A stretch of 64,000 nt of DNA from Segatella copri (GCF_002224675.1 NZ_NMPZ01000007.1:93898-157897), one strand, 5' to 3'; positions 41,134 through 51,777 are shown, numbered from the stretch's first letter. Notes: a model not told the origin generated them from the sequence alone. Translations and numbers: made by a program.

Positions 41134-42852
41134 TTAGTCATTTGGCCTGATAGCCTCTATTTGAAGTTGGACTTGATTCTTCTTGAAAATATTGTCCTCA
41201 ATGGTGTATGCAATGTCGAAACTGCGGCGGCTTTTGATGTATCGGGCAGCCGCGCTTTGCCCGAAGGCAATTCCGTTCATTACGGTACTCGACTTAGAAT
41301 CTACCAATTCCAGTTTGATATGCTCTTGCTCTCTGCCCACCACCTTGCTGGTGCCGTAATCATATACGTTCTGCGTGCAGAATACGGGTTTGCTATTGCA
41401 TGGACCAAAAGGTGAGAACTTCTTTAAATCTGCGTGCAGCTGCTTCGTTATGTCCTTGAAGTCTATCATCGCATCTATGTTGAGCATCGCTTCCGTCTGT
41501 TCGGGAGCGATATGTTCTGCTACGTACTGGTGGAATCTGTCTCTAAACTCCTTCACGTTTTCCCATTTCATCGTAAGTCCGCAGGCATAGGTGTGACCTC
41601 CAAAGTTGATAAGCAGGTCACGGCAACTCTTGATGGCAGAATATACATCGAATCCTGTTACACTGCGAGCCGAACCTGTTGCAAGGTCTCCGTCACGGGT
41701 CAATACCACGGTAGGACGGAAGTAGATTTCCGTAAGTCGGGATGCAACGATGCCGATGACTCCCTTTTTCCAACCTTCATCATAGAGTACGATGCTGGAG
41801 TTGTGTTTCTGTGTCTCCAGTCGTGACACGATTAGATTGGCTTCTTCTGTCATCTGCTTGTCTATATCCTTGCGCTGCTCGTTGTACTCATTGATGTGCT
41901 TTGCCATTTTCAGAGCCTGACCGAAGTCTCGCTCTACCAGCAGATCCACGCTTTCCTTGCCGTTCTCCATACGTCCTGAAGCATTGATGCGTGGTCCTAG
42001 CTTGAAGACGATGTCACTCATAGACAGCTCTCTTCCGTTGAGTCCGCAGATATCGATAATCGCCTTGAGTCCGATACTTGGATTGGTATTGAGAAGTTTG
42101 AGTCCGTGGAAGGCAAGGATTCGGTTTTCATCCACCACAGGCACTATGTCGGCAGCAATGCTCACGGCACAGAAGTCGAGTAAAGGGATGAGGCGTGAGA
42201 AAGGAATGTTGTTGTTCTTGGCAAAAGCCTGCATGAACTTGAATCCTACGCCACAACCGCAGAGATGCTTGAATGGGAATGGATCATCCGGACGTTTGGG
42301 GTTGAGTATGGCCACGGCTGGTGGCATCATGTCGTCAGGGACATGATGATCGCAGATGATGAAATCTATGCCAAGACTCTTGGCATATTCTATCTCCTGG
42401 ATAGCTTTGATGCCGCAATCCAGGATAATGATGAGTTTTACACCTGTTTCGTGCGCAAAGTCTATTCCCTTTTTGCTTACTCCATAGCCTTCGTCGTATC
42501 GGTCTGGTATGTAGTAATCAATGTTGGAATAAAACTGTTGCAGAAACTTGTACACCAATGCTACAGCCGTGCATCCATCCACGTCATAGTCTCCATAGAC
42601 CATGATGCGCTCCTTTCTTCCCATTGCATCGTTGAGGCGATCTACAGCGATATCCATATCCTTCATCAGGAATGGATTGATGAGATCAGACAGCTGGGGA
42701 CGGAAAAACCGCTTGGCTGCAGATTCTGTCGTAATGCCTCTATGGATGAGAAGCTTGGCTAGGATAGGGCTGATACTGAGTTTGTCGGCTAGTTCTTTAG
42801 CCGATTTCTCCAGCTCTGGTGTCGGTTCTTCGTAATTCCATTTAAAATGCAT
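41134..42852 (-). CDS. recJ: Single-strand-specific 5'-3' exonuclease RecJ
   Basis: This 572-residue DHH-family exonuclease carries MVYGDYDVDGCTAVALVYKF (Asp ligands), ILDCGIKA, FIICDHHVPDD (DHH motif), and the DHHA1 part with NFGGHTYACGLTM. Size is normal. It forms an operon with recQ and starts at ATG 42852 behind a -7 element. It acts in recombination and mismatch repair on single-stranded 5' ends. Confidence 0.94.
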   Translation of the reverse strand: MHFKWNYEEPTPELEKSAKELADKLSISPILAKLLIHRGITTESAAKRFFRPQLSDLINPFLMKDMDIAVDRLNDAMGRKERIMVYGDYDVDGCTAVALVYKFLQQFYSNIDYYIPDRYDEGYGVSKKGIDFAHETGVKLIIILDCGIKAIQEIEYAKSLGIDFIICDHHVPDDMMPPAVAILNPKRPDDPFPFKHLCGCGVGFKFMQAFAKNNNIPFSRLIPLLDFCAVSIAADIVPVVDENRILAFHGLKLLNTNPSIGLKAIIDICGLNGRELSMSDIVFKLGPRINASGRMENGKESVDLLVERDFGQALKMAKHINEYNEQRKDIDKQMTEEANLIVSRLETQKHNSSIVLYDEGWKKGVIGIVASRLTEIYFRPTVVLTRDGDLATGSARSVTGFDVYSAIKSCRDLLINFGGHTYACGLTMKWENVKEFRDRFHQYVAEHIAPEQTEAMLNIDAMIDFKDITKQLHADLKKFSPFGPCNSKPVFCTQNVYDYGTSKVVGREQEHIKLELVDSKSSTVMNGIAFGQSAAARYIKSRRSFDIAYTIEDNIFKKNQVQLQIEAIRPND

Positions 42853-42877
42853 TTTAATTATTTTTTATTTCTGCCCC

Positions 42878-42885
42878 CAAAGTTA
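42878..42885 (-). promoter_or_regulatory. -7 element of recJ-recQ
   Basis: Minus strand TAACTTTG, 25 nt before the recJ ATG. Confidence 0.55.
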
Positions 42886-42975
42886 CGAAAATAAAGTGAC
42901 AATCGAAAATGTTTATGAAGTATTTTATTTAAAAATACCTAGATTTAAGTAAAAATAATACTTGCAGGTAAACAA

Positions 42976-43007
42976 AAAGGCAGCAAACTCTACTGTTTGC
43001 TGCCTTT
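42976..43007 (-). terminator. Terminator after the C1 peptidase gene
   Basis: AAAGGCAGCAAA pairs perfectly with TTTGCTGCCTTT, followed on the minus strand by TTTGTTT. Confidence 0.88.
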
Positions 43008-43029
43008 GGTTCTGTTTATTTTGAATAAA

Positions 43030-44241
43030 TTAGATGCCGAGCTTCTTGCGGATATCCTTAGGAATGGCATTCTTGTTTACCATAAAGTCCATTGTCTTGT
43101 AAGCTACGAAAGCCTTGGTCATATACCATGTTCCCTTGTAGTCACCATACTCACCCCAAGAGTTCTTTACCATATAGTACTCCTTGCCGTTCTGGTCCTT
43201 AGCGATACCATAGATGTGCATACCATGGTCATCGGTAGTCTCCCAGTTGTCGAAAGCTTCCTGGCGCATAGCCTGGGTAGGAACAACTTCTGGTGCGTTT
43301 ACACCAAGTGAATCGAACTTCTCCTTCTTCTCGTCCTTAGAGAGTTTGAACCAGTGGTCTGCGTCTGTACCTGCCATAGAACGAACCTTCTTGACGTCGT
43401 ATGCGATACCGAGACCCTTACGAGTGAAACCGTCCTCTGTTACGTCGCCACCCCAAGCTACTGTGTAGCCGTTGTTGATAGCGTTGTCGATGATCTTGCA
43501 AAGGTCATCCATTGGTACGTTGTAGCTTAAAGGCCAACGCCAGTTATCCTGTACCTCAACAGCAAACTTGCTCCACATTGGGTGGTGAGTGTAGCTGGTG
43601 ATGGTAACATAATCATCGAGGTTCAAGCCGAGGCTCTGGCAGAATGACTGTGGAGTGTACTGCTTGCCCTGATATGTGAACTTCTCAGGAGTCTTACCGA
43701 TATATGAGTCGATGATACCCTGAAGACCGCTCTTCCAGGCAGAAGAAATCTTCTTAGCGTTGCTCTTAGCTACAGCCTCTACGTATGGAGTCATTACATC
43801 GAAGAACTCACCGAAGTTAGCGAGTGAGTCGCCTGTCAAAGTACCAGGAGCTGGCATTGCGCCCTCCGGTACGATTCCGTAGTGCTGCAAAGCATAAAGT
43901 ACATCGTATGCGCTACCGCCCTGAGAGAAGCTTACGTCACCGTGCATTCTCACTGCCATAGTGGCACGGTCCATATAAGTCTTGTTAGCTACGAACATCT
44001 CGCTGAGGTCGTAGGTTTTACCTGTATGCTTCAGAATCTCGCTTTCGAAGTAGCTGAGTGTAGAGTAAGCCCAGCACGTACCGCTGCGGTTCTGGTCCTT
44101 GATGCTTGTAATAGGATTCTGCTTCACTACAGTGAATACAGGCTTGTTCTTTGCGATGGTAGCAGAATCTGTTGCTGATTTCGCATTTGCGCCAGTGGCA
44201 ACCATGGCCAACATAGCTGCAACGATCATTGATTTCTTCAT
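43030..44241 (-). CDS. Secreted C1-family cysteine peptidase (bleomycin hydrolase/aminopeptidase C-like)
   Basis: This 403-residue protein has a signal peptide (MKKSMIVAAMLAMVATGANA, cut before KSAT). Papain-like catalytic residues: Cys56 in QNRSGTCWAYSTLSYFES, His in DDHGMHIYGIA and Asn in MVKNSWGEYGDYKGTWYM. The order and the long insert between Cys and His match bleomycin hydrolase/PepC, but the export signal is a Bacteroidetes variation. It probably trims peptides in the periplasm or outside. It stands alone with its own terminator; no clear -33/-7 pair was seen. Confidence 0.88.
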   Translation of the reverse strand: MKKSMIVAAMLAMVATGANAKSATDSATIAKNKPVFTVVKQNPITSIKDQNRSGTCWAYSTLSYFESEILKHTGKTYDLSEMFVANKTYMDRATMAVRMHGDVSFSQGGSAYDVLYALQHYGIVPEGAMPAPGTLTGDSLANFGEFFDVMTPYVEAVAKSNAKKISSAWKSGLQGIIDSYIGKTPEKFTYQGKQYTPQSFCQSLGLNLDDYVTITSYTHHPMWSKFAVEVQDNWRWPLSYNVPMDDLCKIIDNAINNGYTVAWGGDVTEDGFTRKGLGIAYDVKKVRSMAGTDADHWFKLSKDEKKEKFDSLGVNAPEVVPTQAMRQEAFDNWETTDDHGMHIYGIAKDQNGKEYYMVKNSWGEYGDYKGTWYMTKAFVAYKTMDFMVNKNAIPKDIRKKLGI

Positions 44242-44293
44242 GAAATTTTTCTCTTAAATTAATAATGTTATTCTATACTTATATCTCTCTATG

Positions 44294-44332
44294 AAGAATC
44301 CTCAAGTTTTATAGGCTTGAGGGTTCTTTGTT
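44294..44332 (-). terminator. Terminator after the Xaa-Pro aminopeptidase gene
   Basis: AAAGAACCCTCAAG pairs with CTTGAGG-TTCTT on the minus strand; the following T-run is weak. Confidence 0.6.
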
Positions 44333-44357
44333 CGTTTGCTTGAATGGATTTTTCTAT

Positions 44358-45773
44358 TTAAAGAATCTCTCCTCTGTGGGCAGCCATATAGTCCTCTACA
44401 TCCTTTGGATGGTAAGGTATACGGTCGGTTCCGAGGAATCGGCAACCATCCTTGGTGATGAGTACATCATCCTCGATACGGATGCCTCCGAAGTCTTTGT
44501 AGGTCTCAATCTTATCGAAGTTGAGGAACTCAGCACAATGACCTGAAGCCTTCCAGTCATCGATGAGGGCAGGAATGAAGTAAACACCTGGCTCATCTGT
44601 TACTACGAAGCCTTCTTCAAGGCGACGGCCCATACGCAGGCAGTTTGTACCAAACTGTTCCAGGTTAGGGCGAACTTCATCATCAAAGCCAACGTTTATC
44701 TGGTCGAGGTTCTCCATGTCGTGAACATCCATACCCATCATGTGTCCCAATCCGTGAGGCAGGAACATAGCGTGGGCACCAGCACGTACAGCCTCTTCTG
44801 TATCACCTTTGGCAAGACCTAACTCTTTCATACGGTCGAAGAGCAAGCGGCATACGGCAAAGTGGACATCAGCCCACTTCATACCTGGCTTTGCAACTTC
44901 CAGAGCGTAGTCGTGACAAGCCTCTACGATAGAGTAGATTTCCAGCTGGCGCTGGCTGAACTTACCGCTGACAGGCATTGTACGAGTATGGTCTGAACAG
45001 TAATTGTTCATAGTCTCTGCACCTGCATCACAAAGTGCCAGTCTTCCTTCCTCGAGCAGATTCATAGATGGATAACCATGCTGAATCTCTCCATGCTGGC
45101 TGAAGATAGTAGGGAAACTAACCATTGCTCCATAAGAGTGAGCAATTCCGCTTACCTGTCCTGCTACATATTTTTCTGTGATTCCTGGGCGGACGAGCTT
45201 CATAGCAGTGGTGTGCATCTTATATCCGATAACAGAAGCACGTTCCAGTTCTTCAATTTCCTCAGGAGTCTTGGTAGAACGCATCTTGACAACCGCCTTG
45301 ATGAGATCCATGCTGGCTTCCTCTTTCTGCTGGTTTGGATGAATTCCGAGGAGGTCAAATACCTGAAGCTTGATATCATAGCGGTAAGGTGGCAAGAAGT
45401 GAATCTTGCGTTTCTTCGCCATAGCATCATTGCAGATGGTCTTCAGACTCTTCATTGGTGCAGAATTATGTACGCCCACCTGCTCTGCGAGATTGTGGAC
45501 GCTATCTACGCTTCCGTACCATACGATATCTACCAAGTCGATATCATCACCGATTAAAGTTTCGATGTCGTTATCTATGTCAATTACACCAACCAAACCG
45601 TCTCGCTGCAAACCGAAATAGTACAGGAATGTTGAGTCCTGGCGGAATGGGTAATATCCGTTATTAGGGAAATTACAAGGTGAATTGTTGTTTCCGAAAA
45701 GAATGATGACGCCGCTTTTGACGAGCTTCTTAAGCTCTTGTCTGCGGCTGATATAAGTGTCCTTGCTAAACAT
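44358..45773 (-). CDS. pepP: Xaa-Pro aminopeptidase (M24B)
   Basis: This 471-residue dinuclear metallopeptidase releases N-terminal residues before proline. The creatinase-like N-domain is followed by the pita-bread domain with metal ligands in LALCDAGAETMNNYCSDHTR (two Asp), PHGLGHMMGMDVHD (His), VVTDEPGVYF (Glu) and GGIRIEDDVLIT (Glu). No signal peptide, so it is cytoplasmic. It starts at ATG 45773 behind a -7 element and is divergent from the patatin-like gene. Confidence 0.93.
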   Translation of the reverse strand: MFSKDTYISRRQELKKLVKSGVIILFGNNNSPCNFPNNGYYPFRQDSTFLYYFGLQRDGLVGVIDIDNDIETLIGDDIDLVDIVWYGSVDSVHNLAEQVGVHNSAPMKSLKTICNDAMAKKRKIHFLPPYRYDIKLQVFDLLGIHPNQQKEEASMDLIKAVVKMRSTKTPEEIEELERASVIGYKMHTTAMKLVRPGITEKYVAGQVSGIAHSYGAMVSFPTIFSQHGEIQHGYPSMNLLEEGRLALCDAGAETMNNYCSDHTRTMPVSGKFSQRQLEIYSIVEACHDYALEVAKPGMKWADVHFAVCRLLFDRMKELGLAKGDTEEAVRAGAHAMFLPHGLGHMMGMDVHDMENLDQINVGFDDEVRPNLEQFGTNCLRMGRRLEEGFVVTDEPGVYFIPALIDDWKASGHCAEFLNFDKIETYKDFGGIRIEDDVLITKDGCRFLGTDRIPYHPKDVEDYMAAHRGEIL

Positions 45774-45801
45774 ATTTTTAGAATTTTACTTTATTTTGCT
45801 G

Positions 45802-45840
45802 CAAAGTTAGCAATTATTTCGCAAAAATGTATTATCTTTG
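45802..45840. promoter_or_regulatory. Back-to-back -7 elements of pepP and the patatin-like gene
   Basis: Minus strand TAACTTTG at 45802-45809 for pepP; plus strand TATCTTTG at 45833-45840 for the patatin-like gene. Only 23 bp separate them, so the two promoters must overlap in their -33 regions. Confidence 0.6.
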
Positions 45841-46030
45841 CAATCAAAAATAGAAAAAACTAGCGAATTTATAAATAATTAATATAAAAATGCTCTTTTT
45901 GAGGGACAAAATGTAAGAAAATGAGTTTTCTCAGAGTGCAAATCGTTAGTAATGCAGAGAGTGATAATCTGTAAGAGTATGAATCTTGATTAGTGTAATG
46001 CAATCAAAAAACAGTGGAAGAATAAAGGTT

Positions 46031-46873
46031 ATGAAGTTGAATTTGGAAAAAACTGGTTTGGTCTTGGAAGGTGGAGGTATGCGTGGCGTCTTTACCAGTG
46101 GCGTGCTTGATGCTTTTATGAAGCATGATGTTTATTTCCCATATACGGTGGCGGTGTCGGCAGGTGCATGTAATGGTATGTCGTACATCAGTCGCCAGCC
46201 GCGTCGTGCCCGTATCTCAAATATCGATTATTTGGCGAGGTATCAGTATATCGGCATCCGACATCTGGTAACGCAAGGGTGTATTTTCGACCGTGAGTTG
46301 CTCTACGATAAGTTTCCGAATCTGTTGCTTCCTTACGATTTTGATACCTATTTTAAATATGCCAACCGATTCGAGATGGTTACCACGAATTGTCTTACGG
46401 GCAAGCCTATGTATCTTTCGGAAAATCATGATCGGCAGCGTGCCCTTGATATTGTGCGTGCTTCCAGCAGTTTGCCATACGTGAGTAAAATCGTGGATGT
46501 GGATGGTATCCCAATGCTCGATGGTGGAATATCAGACAGTATTCCCGTGATGAGAGCTATAGACAAAGGTTATGAACACAATGTGGTTGTCTTGACCCGC
46601 AACAAAGGTTGGAGAGATACTGGCAAAGATAGAAAGCTACCTTATTTATATAAGAACTATCCGCGCCTGCGTGTGGTCTTGAGTCATCGGCATAAGGCTT
46701 ATAATGAGCAGATTCAACTGATTGATGATTTGGAGGCTGCTGGCAAAATCACTTGTATTCGTCCGATTCGTCCAATGGAAGTAGGGCGCATAGAAAAGGA
46801 TACGGATAAATTAGAGCGTCTCTATGAAGAAGGATTTATGCTGGGAGAAAAGTTTTGTGAGAAATTCCTATGA
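46031..46873 (+). CDS. Patatin-like phospholipase
   Basis: ATG 46031 (MKLNLEKTGLVLEGGGMRGV) gives 280 residues; a start at 45986 is possible but the family begins here. The oxyanion motif GGGMRG, the nucleophile serine in AVSAGACNGMSY, and the catalytic Asp in MLDGGISDSIPV form the Ser-Asp dyad. The elbow reads AVSAG instead of the usual GxSxG, with Ala at the first position. It is most like the YjjU branch of bacterial patatins. The leader from the -7 element is long, about 185 nt. A perfect terminator follows. Confidence 0.87.
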   Translation: MKLNLEKTGLVLEGGGMRGVFTSGVLDAFMKHDVYFPYTVAVSAGACNGMSYISRQPRRARISNIDYLARYQYIGIRHLVTQGCIFDRELLYDKFPNLLLPYDFDTYFKYANRFEMVTTNCLTGKPMYLSENHDRQRALDIVRASSSLPYVSKIVDVDGIPMLDGGISDSIPVMRAIDKGYEHNVVVLTRNKGWRDTGKDRKLPYLYKNYPRLRVVLSHRHKAYNEQIQLIDDLEAAGKITCIRPIRPMEVGRIEKDTDKLERLYEEGFMLGEKFCEKFL

Positions 46874-46920
46874 TGAAGTTTGCGTCATAGATTCCTAGTT
46901 TGAAATTCTCATTATAAAAC

Positions 46921-46962
46921 AGCCTGTTCTCAAAACAAAAAGTCGTGTTTTGAGAACAGGCT
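46921..46962 (+). terminator. Terminator after the patatin-like gene
   Basis: AGCCTGTTCTCAAAAC pairs with GTTTTGAGAACAGGCT, one of the longest stems in the window; the T-run is short. Confidence 0.8.
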
Positions 46963-47062
46963 ATTCTTGTATATATGTTCACCTTATATATACTCCCCTT
47001 AATATATGTGCTTATCTTTTATATATGCCCATCCTGCAGATTGGCTTCAGCCTATTAGCCTA

Positions 47063-47740
47063 TTATTCTTTAAGCAAGTCGGGTCTTAATCGCTTGGTTC
47101 GTTCCATTGCCTGGTCAAATTCCCACTGGCGGATTTTTGCTTCGTTGCCGCTAAGTAGGATTTCTGGAACCTTCCAACCCTTGTAGTCTGAAGGGCGGGT
47201 GTAGATAGGAGCTGACAGAATGTCGTCTTGGAAGCAGTCGGAGAGGGCACTCTGCTCATCGCTGATGACTCCTGGTACGAGTCGGATTACCGCATCTGAA
47301 ATAATTGCTGCAGCCAGTTCGCCACCAGTGAGCACATAATCACCTACGCTGATTTCTCTGGTAATAAGATGATCGCGCACGCGCTGGTCGATTCCCTTGT
47401 AGTGACCGCAGAGGATGATGAGGTTTCCACCCAGCGACATTTCGTTGGCTATCTTCTGGTTGAAGGTCTCGCCATCCGGAGATACATAGATGACGTCATC
47501 GTAGTCACGCTCTGCCTTCAGGGCAGTGATGCATCGGTCTATTGGTTCGCATTGCATCACCATTCCGGCGCTTCCTCCGTATGGATAGTCGTCCACTCGT
47601 TTCCATTTATCTAATGTATAGTCGCGCAAGTTGTGGAGATGGATCTCTGCGAGGCCCTTCTTCTGCGCACGTGCCAGGATAGATTCGTTGAAGAATCCCT
47701 CCAGCATCTCTGGTAATACTGTAATAATGTCTATTCTCAT
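47063..47740 (-). CDS. trmD: tRNA (guanine-37-N1) methyltransferase
   Basis: ATG 47740 ([17 protein letters not shown]) gives 225 residues, the normal TrmD size; the longer open frame runs through the promoter. SPOUT-knot motifs: [28 protein letters not shown] and the catalytic region with LVPGVI. It methylates G37 with SAM and prevents frameshifting. The usual rplS/rimM neighbours are absent. Its -7 element is only 9 nt from the ATG, so the mRNA may be leaderless. Confidence 0.93.
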   Translation of the reverse strand: MRIDIITVLPEMLEGFFNESILARAQKKGLAEIHLHNLRDYTLDKWKRVDDYPYGGSAGMVMQCEPIDRCITALKAERDYDDVIYVSPDGETFNQKIANEMSLGGNLIILCGHYKGIDQRVRDHLITREISVGDYVLTGGELAAAIISDAVIRLVPGVISDEQSALSDCFQDDILSAPIYTRPSDYKGWKVPEILLSGNEAKIRQWEFDQAMERTKRLRPDLLKE

Positions 47741-47748
47741 AACATCTG

Positions 47749-47756
47749 CAAAGATA
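47749..47756 (-). promoter_or_regulatory. -7 element very close to the trmD start
   Basis: Minus strand TATCTTTG ends 8 nt before the ATG. Confidence 0.6.
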
Positions 47757-48004
47757 ATAAATAATGTGTATAGCGCCAAATGTTTTACCGTTTTTCTTTT
47801 TCTTCTGCGATTGTTTTCTGATTTTCTGATGCTTTTACTATTGTTTTCTTGCTTTTCTGATGTTTTTACTTTGAATTCTTTATTTATAGTGGAAAAACAG
47901 CAAACTTTCGTATAAATATGCAACAAATTCATCAAGAATCAAGAAAAATACTAGCAAAATGATAAATTTTCGATAAAATGTGCTACTATTTGCAGAAAAA
48001 GTCG

Positions 48005-48012
48005 TATATTTG
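48005..48012 (+). promoter_or_regulatory. -7 element of the aconitase-citrate synthase operon
   Basis: TATATTTG fits TAnnTTTG; leader about 82 nt. Confidence 0.6.
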
Positions 48013-48099
48013 CAAACAAAAAAGTTCGGTAGTGCGTATTATGCTGTTGTATGGTGTGCGCACACGAATGTATAGTTAATCAAATAATTAGTGAATAAG

Positions 48100-50358
48100 A
48101 TGATACTGGACATTGAAATGCTGAGAAGCTTTTATGCTTCGTATTCGGAAAGTGTAAAACAGGCTAAGGCTACTGTGAAACGACCTCTCACTTATGCCGA
48201 GAAGGTGCTCTTTGCGCATCTTTTCGACCCTGCTGAGTTGCGCCCATATAAAAGAGGTATAGAATATGTGGATTTCCGACCTAACCGCGTGGCGATGCAG
48301 GATGCTACCGCTCAGATGGCGCTCTTGCAGTTTATGAACGCAGGTAAGGATAAAGTGGCAGTTCCTGCTTCAGTACATTGCGATCACTTGATTCGTGCAG
48401 ACGTGGGTGCTACTCAAGACCTTCCTGAAGCATGTAAGACCAACAAGGAGGTATATGATTTCTTGAAGTCGGTATCTCAGAAATATCATATAGGATTCTG
48501 GGGACCAGGTGCTGGTATCATCCACCAGGTGGTGCTTGAGAACTATGCCTTCCCAGGCGGTATGATGGTGGGTACAGATTCCCATACTCCAAATGCCGGC
48601 GGTCTCGGTATGGTAGCCGTGGGCGTTGGTGGTGCCGATGCCGTGGATGTGCTCACTGGTCAGCCTTGGGAACTCAAGATGCCTCGCCTCATCGGTGTGC
48701 ATCTCACGGGTAAGCTCTCTGGCTGGGCTACTCCTAAGGATGTGATTCTTGAAATCCTGGGTATCCTCACCGTAAAGGGTGGAACCAATGCCATTCTTGA
48801 ATACTTCGGAGATGGTCTGGATAGCATTTCTACTACCGGTAAGGCTACCATCTGTAATATGGGTGCAGAGCTGGGTGCTACCTGCTCCATCTTCCCATTC
48901 GACCAGAATGCCAGCGAATATCTCCGCAAGACGGGTCGTGAGGAGATTGCTTCCCTTGCCCAGAAGAATGTAGCCGAGCTTCGTGCTGATGATGAGGTGC
49001 TTGCCAATCCATCTGCCTTCTACGACCAGATTGTAGAAATCGACCTCTCTAAGGTGGAACCACATCTCAACGGTCCGTTTACTCCAGATGCGGCAACCCC
49101 TATCTCTCACATGAAGGCGAAGGGTCCTGCCAACGATTATCCTATGGTGGTAGAAGTAGGATTGGTAGGTAGCTGTACCAACTCTTCCTATCAGGACTTG
49201 GCCCGTGCGGCAAGTGTGGCTCGCCAGGCTTACGAGAAGGGCATCCAGGTAAAGGGTCAGCTCATCATTAACCCTGGTTCTGAGCAGATTCGCTATACTG
49301 CCGAGCGTGATGGAATCCTCGATGACTTCAAGAAGATTGGAGCCCTGATCATGACCAACGCCTGCGGTCCTTGCATCGGACAGTGGAAGCGTCATACCGA
49401 CGATAACACCCGCAAGAATGCCATCGTCACCTCTTTCAATAGAAACTTCCGCCGTCGTGCTGATGGCAACCCTAATACATTTGCCTTCATCGGTAGCCCT
49501 GAGCTCACCGTGGCACTCACCATTGCCGGCCGCCTGGATTTCAATCCTGCCACCGATACCTTATCAGATAAGGATGGCAACAGCGTGAAGCTCGATGCGC
49601 CTGCAGGTTTCACCTTCCCTCCTAAGGGATTTGCCGTAGAAGACAAGGGCTTCATCGCTCCTAGCGAAGCAAATGCTAACATTGAGGTGGTAATTGCTCC
49701 AGATAGCAACCGCCTGCAGAAATTGGCTCCATTCGCTCCTTGGGATGGAAAGGACCTGGTAGATATGCCTCTTCTCATCAAGACCGAGGGCAAGTGTACC
49801 ACCGACCATATCTCAATGGCTGGTCCATGGTTGAAGTTCCGCGGACATCTTCAGAATATCTCTGATAACCTGCTGATGGGTGCCGTCAACGCCTTCAATG
49901 GCGAGAGCAACAAGGTGAAGAACCAGTTGGATGGCAAGTATGTGGAGGTTTCTACCGCAGCCAAGGCTTACAAGGCGCAGGGCATCAGCAGCATCGTGGT
50001 GGCTGAGGATAACTACGGTGAAGGTTCATCTCGTGAGCATGCAGCCATGGAGCCTCGTTTCCTGAACGTGAAGGTGATTCTTGCCAAGAGTTTCGCCCGT
50101 ATCCACGAAACCAACCTGAAGAAGCAGGGTATGCTCGCCCTTACATTCTGCAATAAGGATGATTATAATAAGGTACAGGAAGACGACCGCATCTCACTCA
50201 CCGGTTTGAAGGAGTTTGCTCCAGGTTCTAAACTCACCGTCACCTTGAAGCACAAGGATGGCTCTGAGGATAGTTTCGAGGTAGAGCATACTTATAATGA
50301 TACACAGATTGCATGGTTCAAGGCTGGTTCTGCATTGAACTTTGCAGCTAAAAAGTAA
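48100..50358 (+). CDS. acnA: Aconitate hydratase
   Basis: ATG 48100 ([18 protein letters not shown]) gives 752 residues; a GTG three codons upstream is less likely. Fe-S ligands are in [18 protein letters not shown] and [15 protein letters not shown]; the swivel domain has [19 protein letters not shown]. It resembles the mitochondrial-type aconitase. It converts citrate to isocitrate; citrate synthase follows after 5 nt. In many Bacteroidetes isocitrate dehydrogenase is part of this operon, but it is missing here. Confidence 0.93.
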   Translation: MILDIEMLRSFYASYSESVKQAKATVKRPLTYAEKVLFAHLFDPAELRPYKRGIEYVDFRPNRVAMQDATAQMALLQFMNAGKDKVAVPASVHCDHLIRADVGATQDLPEACKTNKEVYDFLKSVSQKYHIGFWGPGAGIIHQVVLENYAFPGGMMVGTDSHTPNAGGLGMVAVGVGGADAVDVLTGQPWELKMPRLIGVHLTGKLSGWATPKDVILEILGILTVKGGTNAILEYFGDGLDSISTTGKATICNMGAELGATCSIFPFDQNASEYLRKTGREEIASLAQKNVAELRADDEVLANPSAFYDQIVEIDLSKVEPHLNGPFTPDAATPISHMKAKGPANDYPMVVEVGLVGSCTNSSYQDLARAASVARQAYEKGIQVKGQLIINPGSEQIRYTAERDGILDDFKKIGALIMTNACGPCIGQWKRHTDDNTRKNAIVTSFNRNFRRRADGNPNTFAFIGSPELTVALTIAGRLDFNPATDTLSDKDGNSVKLDAPAGFTFPPKGFAVEDKGFIAPSEANANIEVVIAPDSNRLQKLAPFAPWDGKDLVDMPLLIKTEGKCTTDHISMAGPWLKFRGHLQNISDNLLMGAVNAFNGESNKVKNQLDGKYVEVSTAAKAYKAQGISSIVVAEDNYGEGSSREHAAMEPRFLNVKVILAKSFARIHETNLKKQGMLALTFCNKDDYNKVQEDDRISLTGLKEFAPGSKLTVTLKHKDGSEDSFEVEHTYNDTQIAWFKAGSALNFAAKK

Positions 50359-50363
50359 CAGTT

Positions 50364-51710
50364 ATGAATAAAGAATATTTGATATATAAATTAAGCGATG
50401 AGGTAAAGAACTCATGCAAGATAGATAAGGATGCATTCACCAAGTTCAATGTAAAGCGTGGACTTCGTAATGAGGATGGCTCTGGTGTGCTGGTAGGATT
50501 GACCAACATCGGTAACGTTGTGGGTTACGAGCGCGATGAGAATGGCAAGCTGAAGCCTACCGAGGGTAAGCTCTATTATCGTGGCTACGAGCTTGACGAC
50601 CTCGTTACTCCTCTCTTGAAGGAGAAGCGATTCGGTTTCGAGGAGGTTGCCTTCCTGCTCCTTTCCGGTCAGCTGCCGGATAAGGAGGAGCTGGAGGCTT
50701 TCAAGGAACTCCTCAACGACAACATGCCGCTCGACCACCGCACCATTACTCACATCATCGAACTGGAGGGTTCTAACATCATGAACATCCTGGCTCGTTG
50801 CGTGCTCGAAATGTACACCTTCGATCCGAACCCTGACGATATCAGCCGCGACAACCTGATGCGTCAGAGTGTGGAGCTGATTGCAAAGTTCCCAACCATC
50901 ATCGCCTATGCATACAACATCTATCGTCACTCTGTGCAGGGCAGAAGCTTGCACATTCGCCATCCACGCGAGAATCTCTCTATCGCAGAGAACTTCCTCT
51001 ATATGATGAAGCACGAGAACTACTCTGAGCTGGATGCGCGTATGCTCGATCTGCTCCTCATCATTCAGGCAGAGCATGGTGGTGGTAACAACTCTACCTT
51101 CACGGTGCGTGTCACCTCTTCTACCCGCACGGATACCTACAGCTCTATTGCTGCCGGTATCGGTAGCTTGAAGGGTCCTCTTCATGGTGGTGCCAACATC
51201 AAGGTTATCAACATGTTCCATCATCTGAAGGAGGCTATCAAGGATTGGACCAATGTAAATGAACTCGATATCTATCTGAAGCGCATGCTCAACAAGGAGG
51301 CTTATGATAAGACGGGGCTTATCTACGGTATCGGCCATGCGGTTTATACCTTGAGCGATCCTCGTGCCGTAGAGCTGAAGCGACTGGCTGGCGAGCTTGC
51401 CAAGGAGAAGGGTAGGGAGGATGAGTACAACTTCCTGAAGCTTATCGAGCAGGAGGGTATCAAGTGCCTGCAGGAGCATCGTGGCGGCAGCAAGCCAGCC
51501 TGTGCCAACCTCGACTTCTATAGCGGTTTCATCTATGAGATGATTGGTCTTCCACAGGAGATTTATACCCCTATTTTTGCTATGGCGCGTATCGTGGGTT
51601 GGACTGCCCATCGCATCGAAGAACTCAACTTCGAGGGTCGCCGCATCATCCGTCCTGCTTACAAGAATATTTTGGGTGAGTTGGATTATACTCCATTGGG
51701 TGAGAGATAA
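50364..51710 (+). CDS. gltA: Citrate synthase
   Basis: This 448-residue synthase joins oxaloacetate and acetyl-CoA. Catalytic residues appear in GSLKGPLHGGANIKV (His), YGIGHAVYTLSDPRA (His) and CANLDFYSGFIYEMIG (Asp). The N-terminus is longer than in most bacterial enzymes and the sequence belongs to the branch typical for Bacteroidetes. It is coupled to aconitase with a 5-nt gap and followed by a strong terminator. Confidence 0.92.
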   Translation: MNKEYLIYKLSDEVKNSCKIDKDAFTKFNVKRGLRNEDGSGVLVGLTNIGNVVGYERDENGKLKPTEGKLYYRGYELDDLVTPLLKEKRFGFEEVAFLLLSGQLPDKEELEAFKELLNDNMPLDHRTITHIIELEGSNIMNILARCVLEMYTFDPNPDDISRDNLMRQSVELIAKFPTIIAYAYNIYRHSVQGRSLHIRHPRENLSIAENFLYMMKHENYSELDARMLDLLLIIQAEHGGGNNSTFTVRVTSSTRTDTYSSIAAGIGSLKGPLHGGANIKVINMFHHLKEAIKDWTNVNELDIYLKRMLNKEAYDKTGLIYGIGHAVYTLSDPRAVELKRLAGELAKEKGREDEYNFLKLIEQEGIKCLQEHRGGSKPACANLDFYSGFIYEMIGLPQEIYTPIFAMARIVGWTAHRIEELNFEGRRIIRPAYKNILGELDYTPLGER

Positions 51711-51743
51711 AAAATACATCAAATAATAAATACATAGTATTTA

Positions 51744-51777
51744 AAAAGGGCAATGCTTCTATGAGTATTGCCCTTTT
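51744..51777 (+). terminator. Terminator after citrate synthase
   Basis: AAAAGGGCAAT pairs with ATTGCCCTTTT. Confidence 0.9.
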
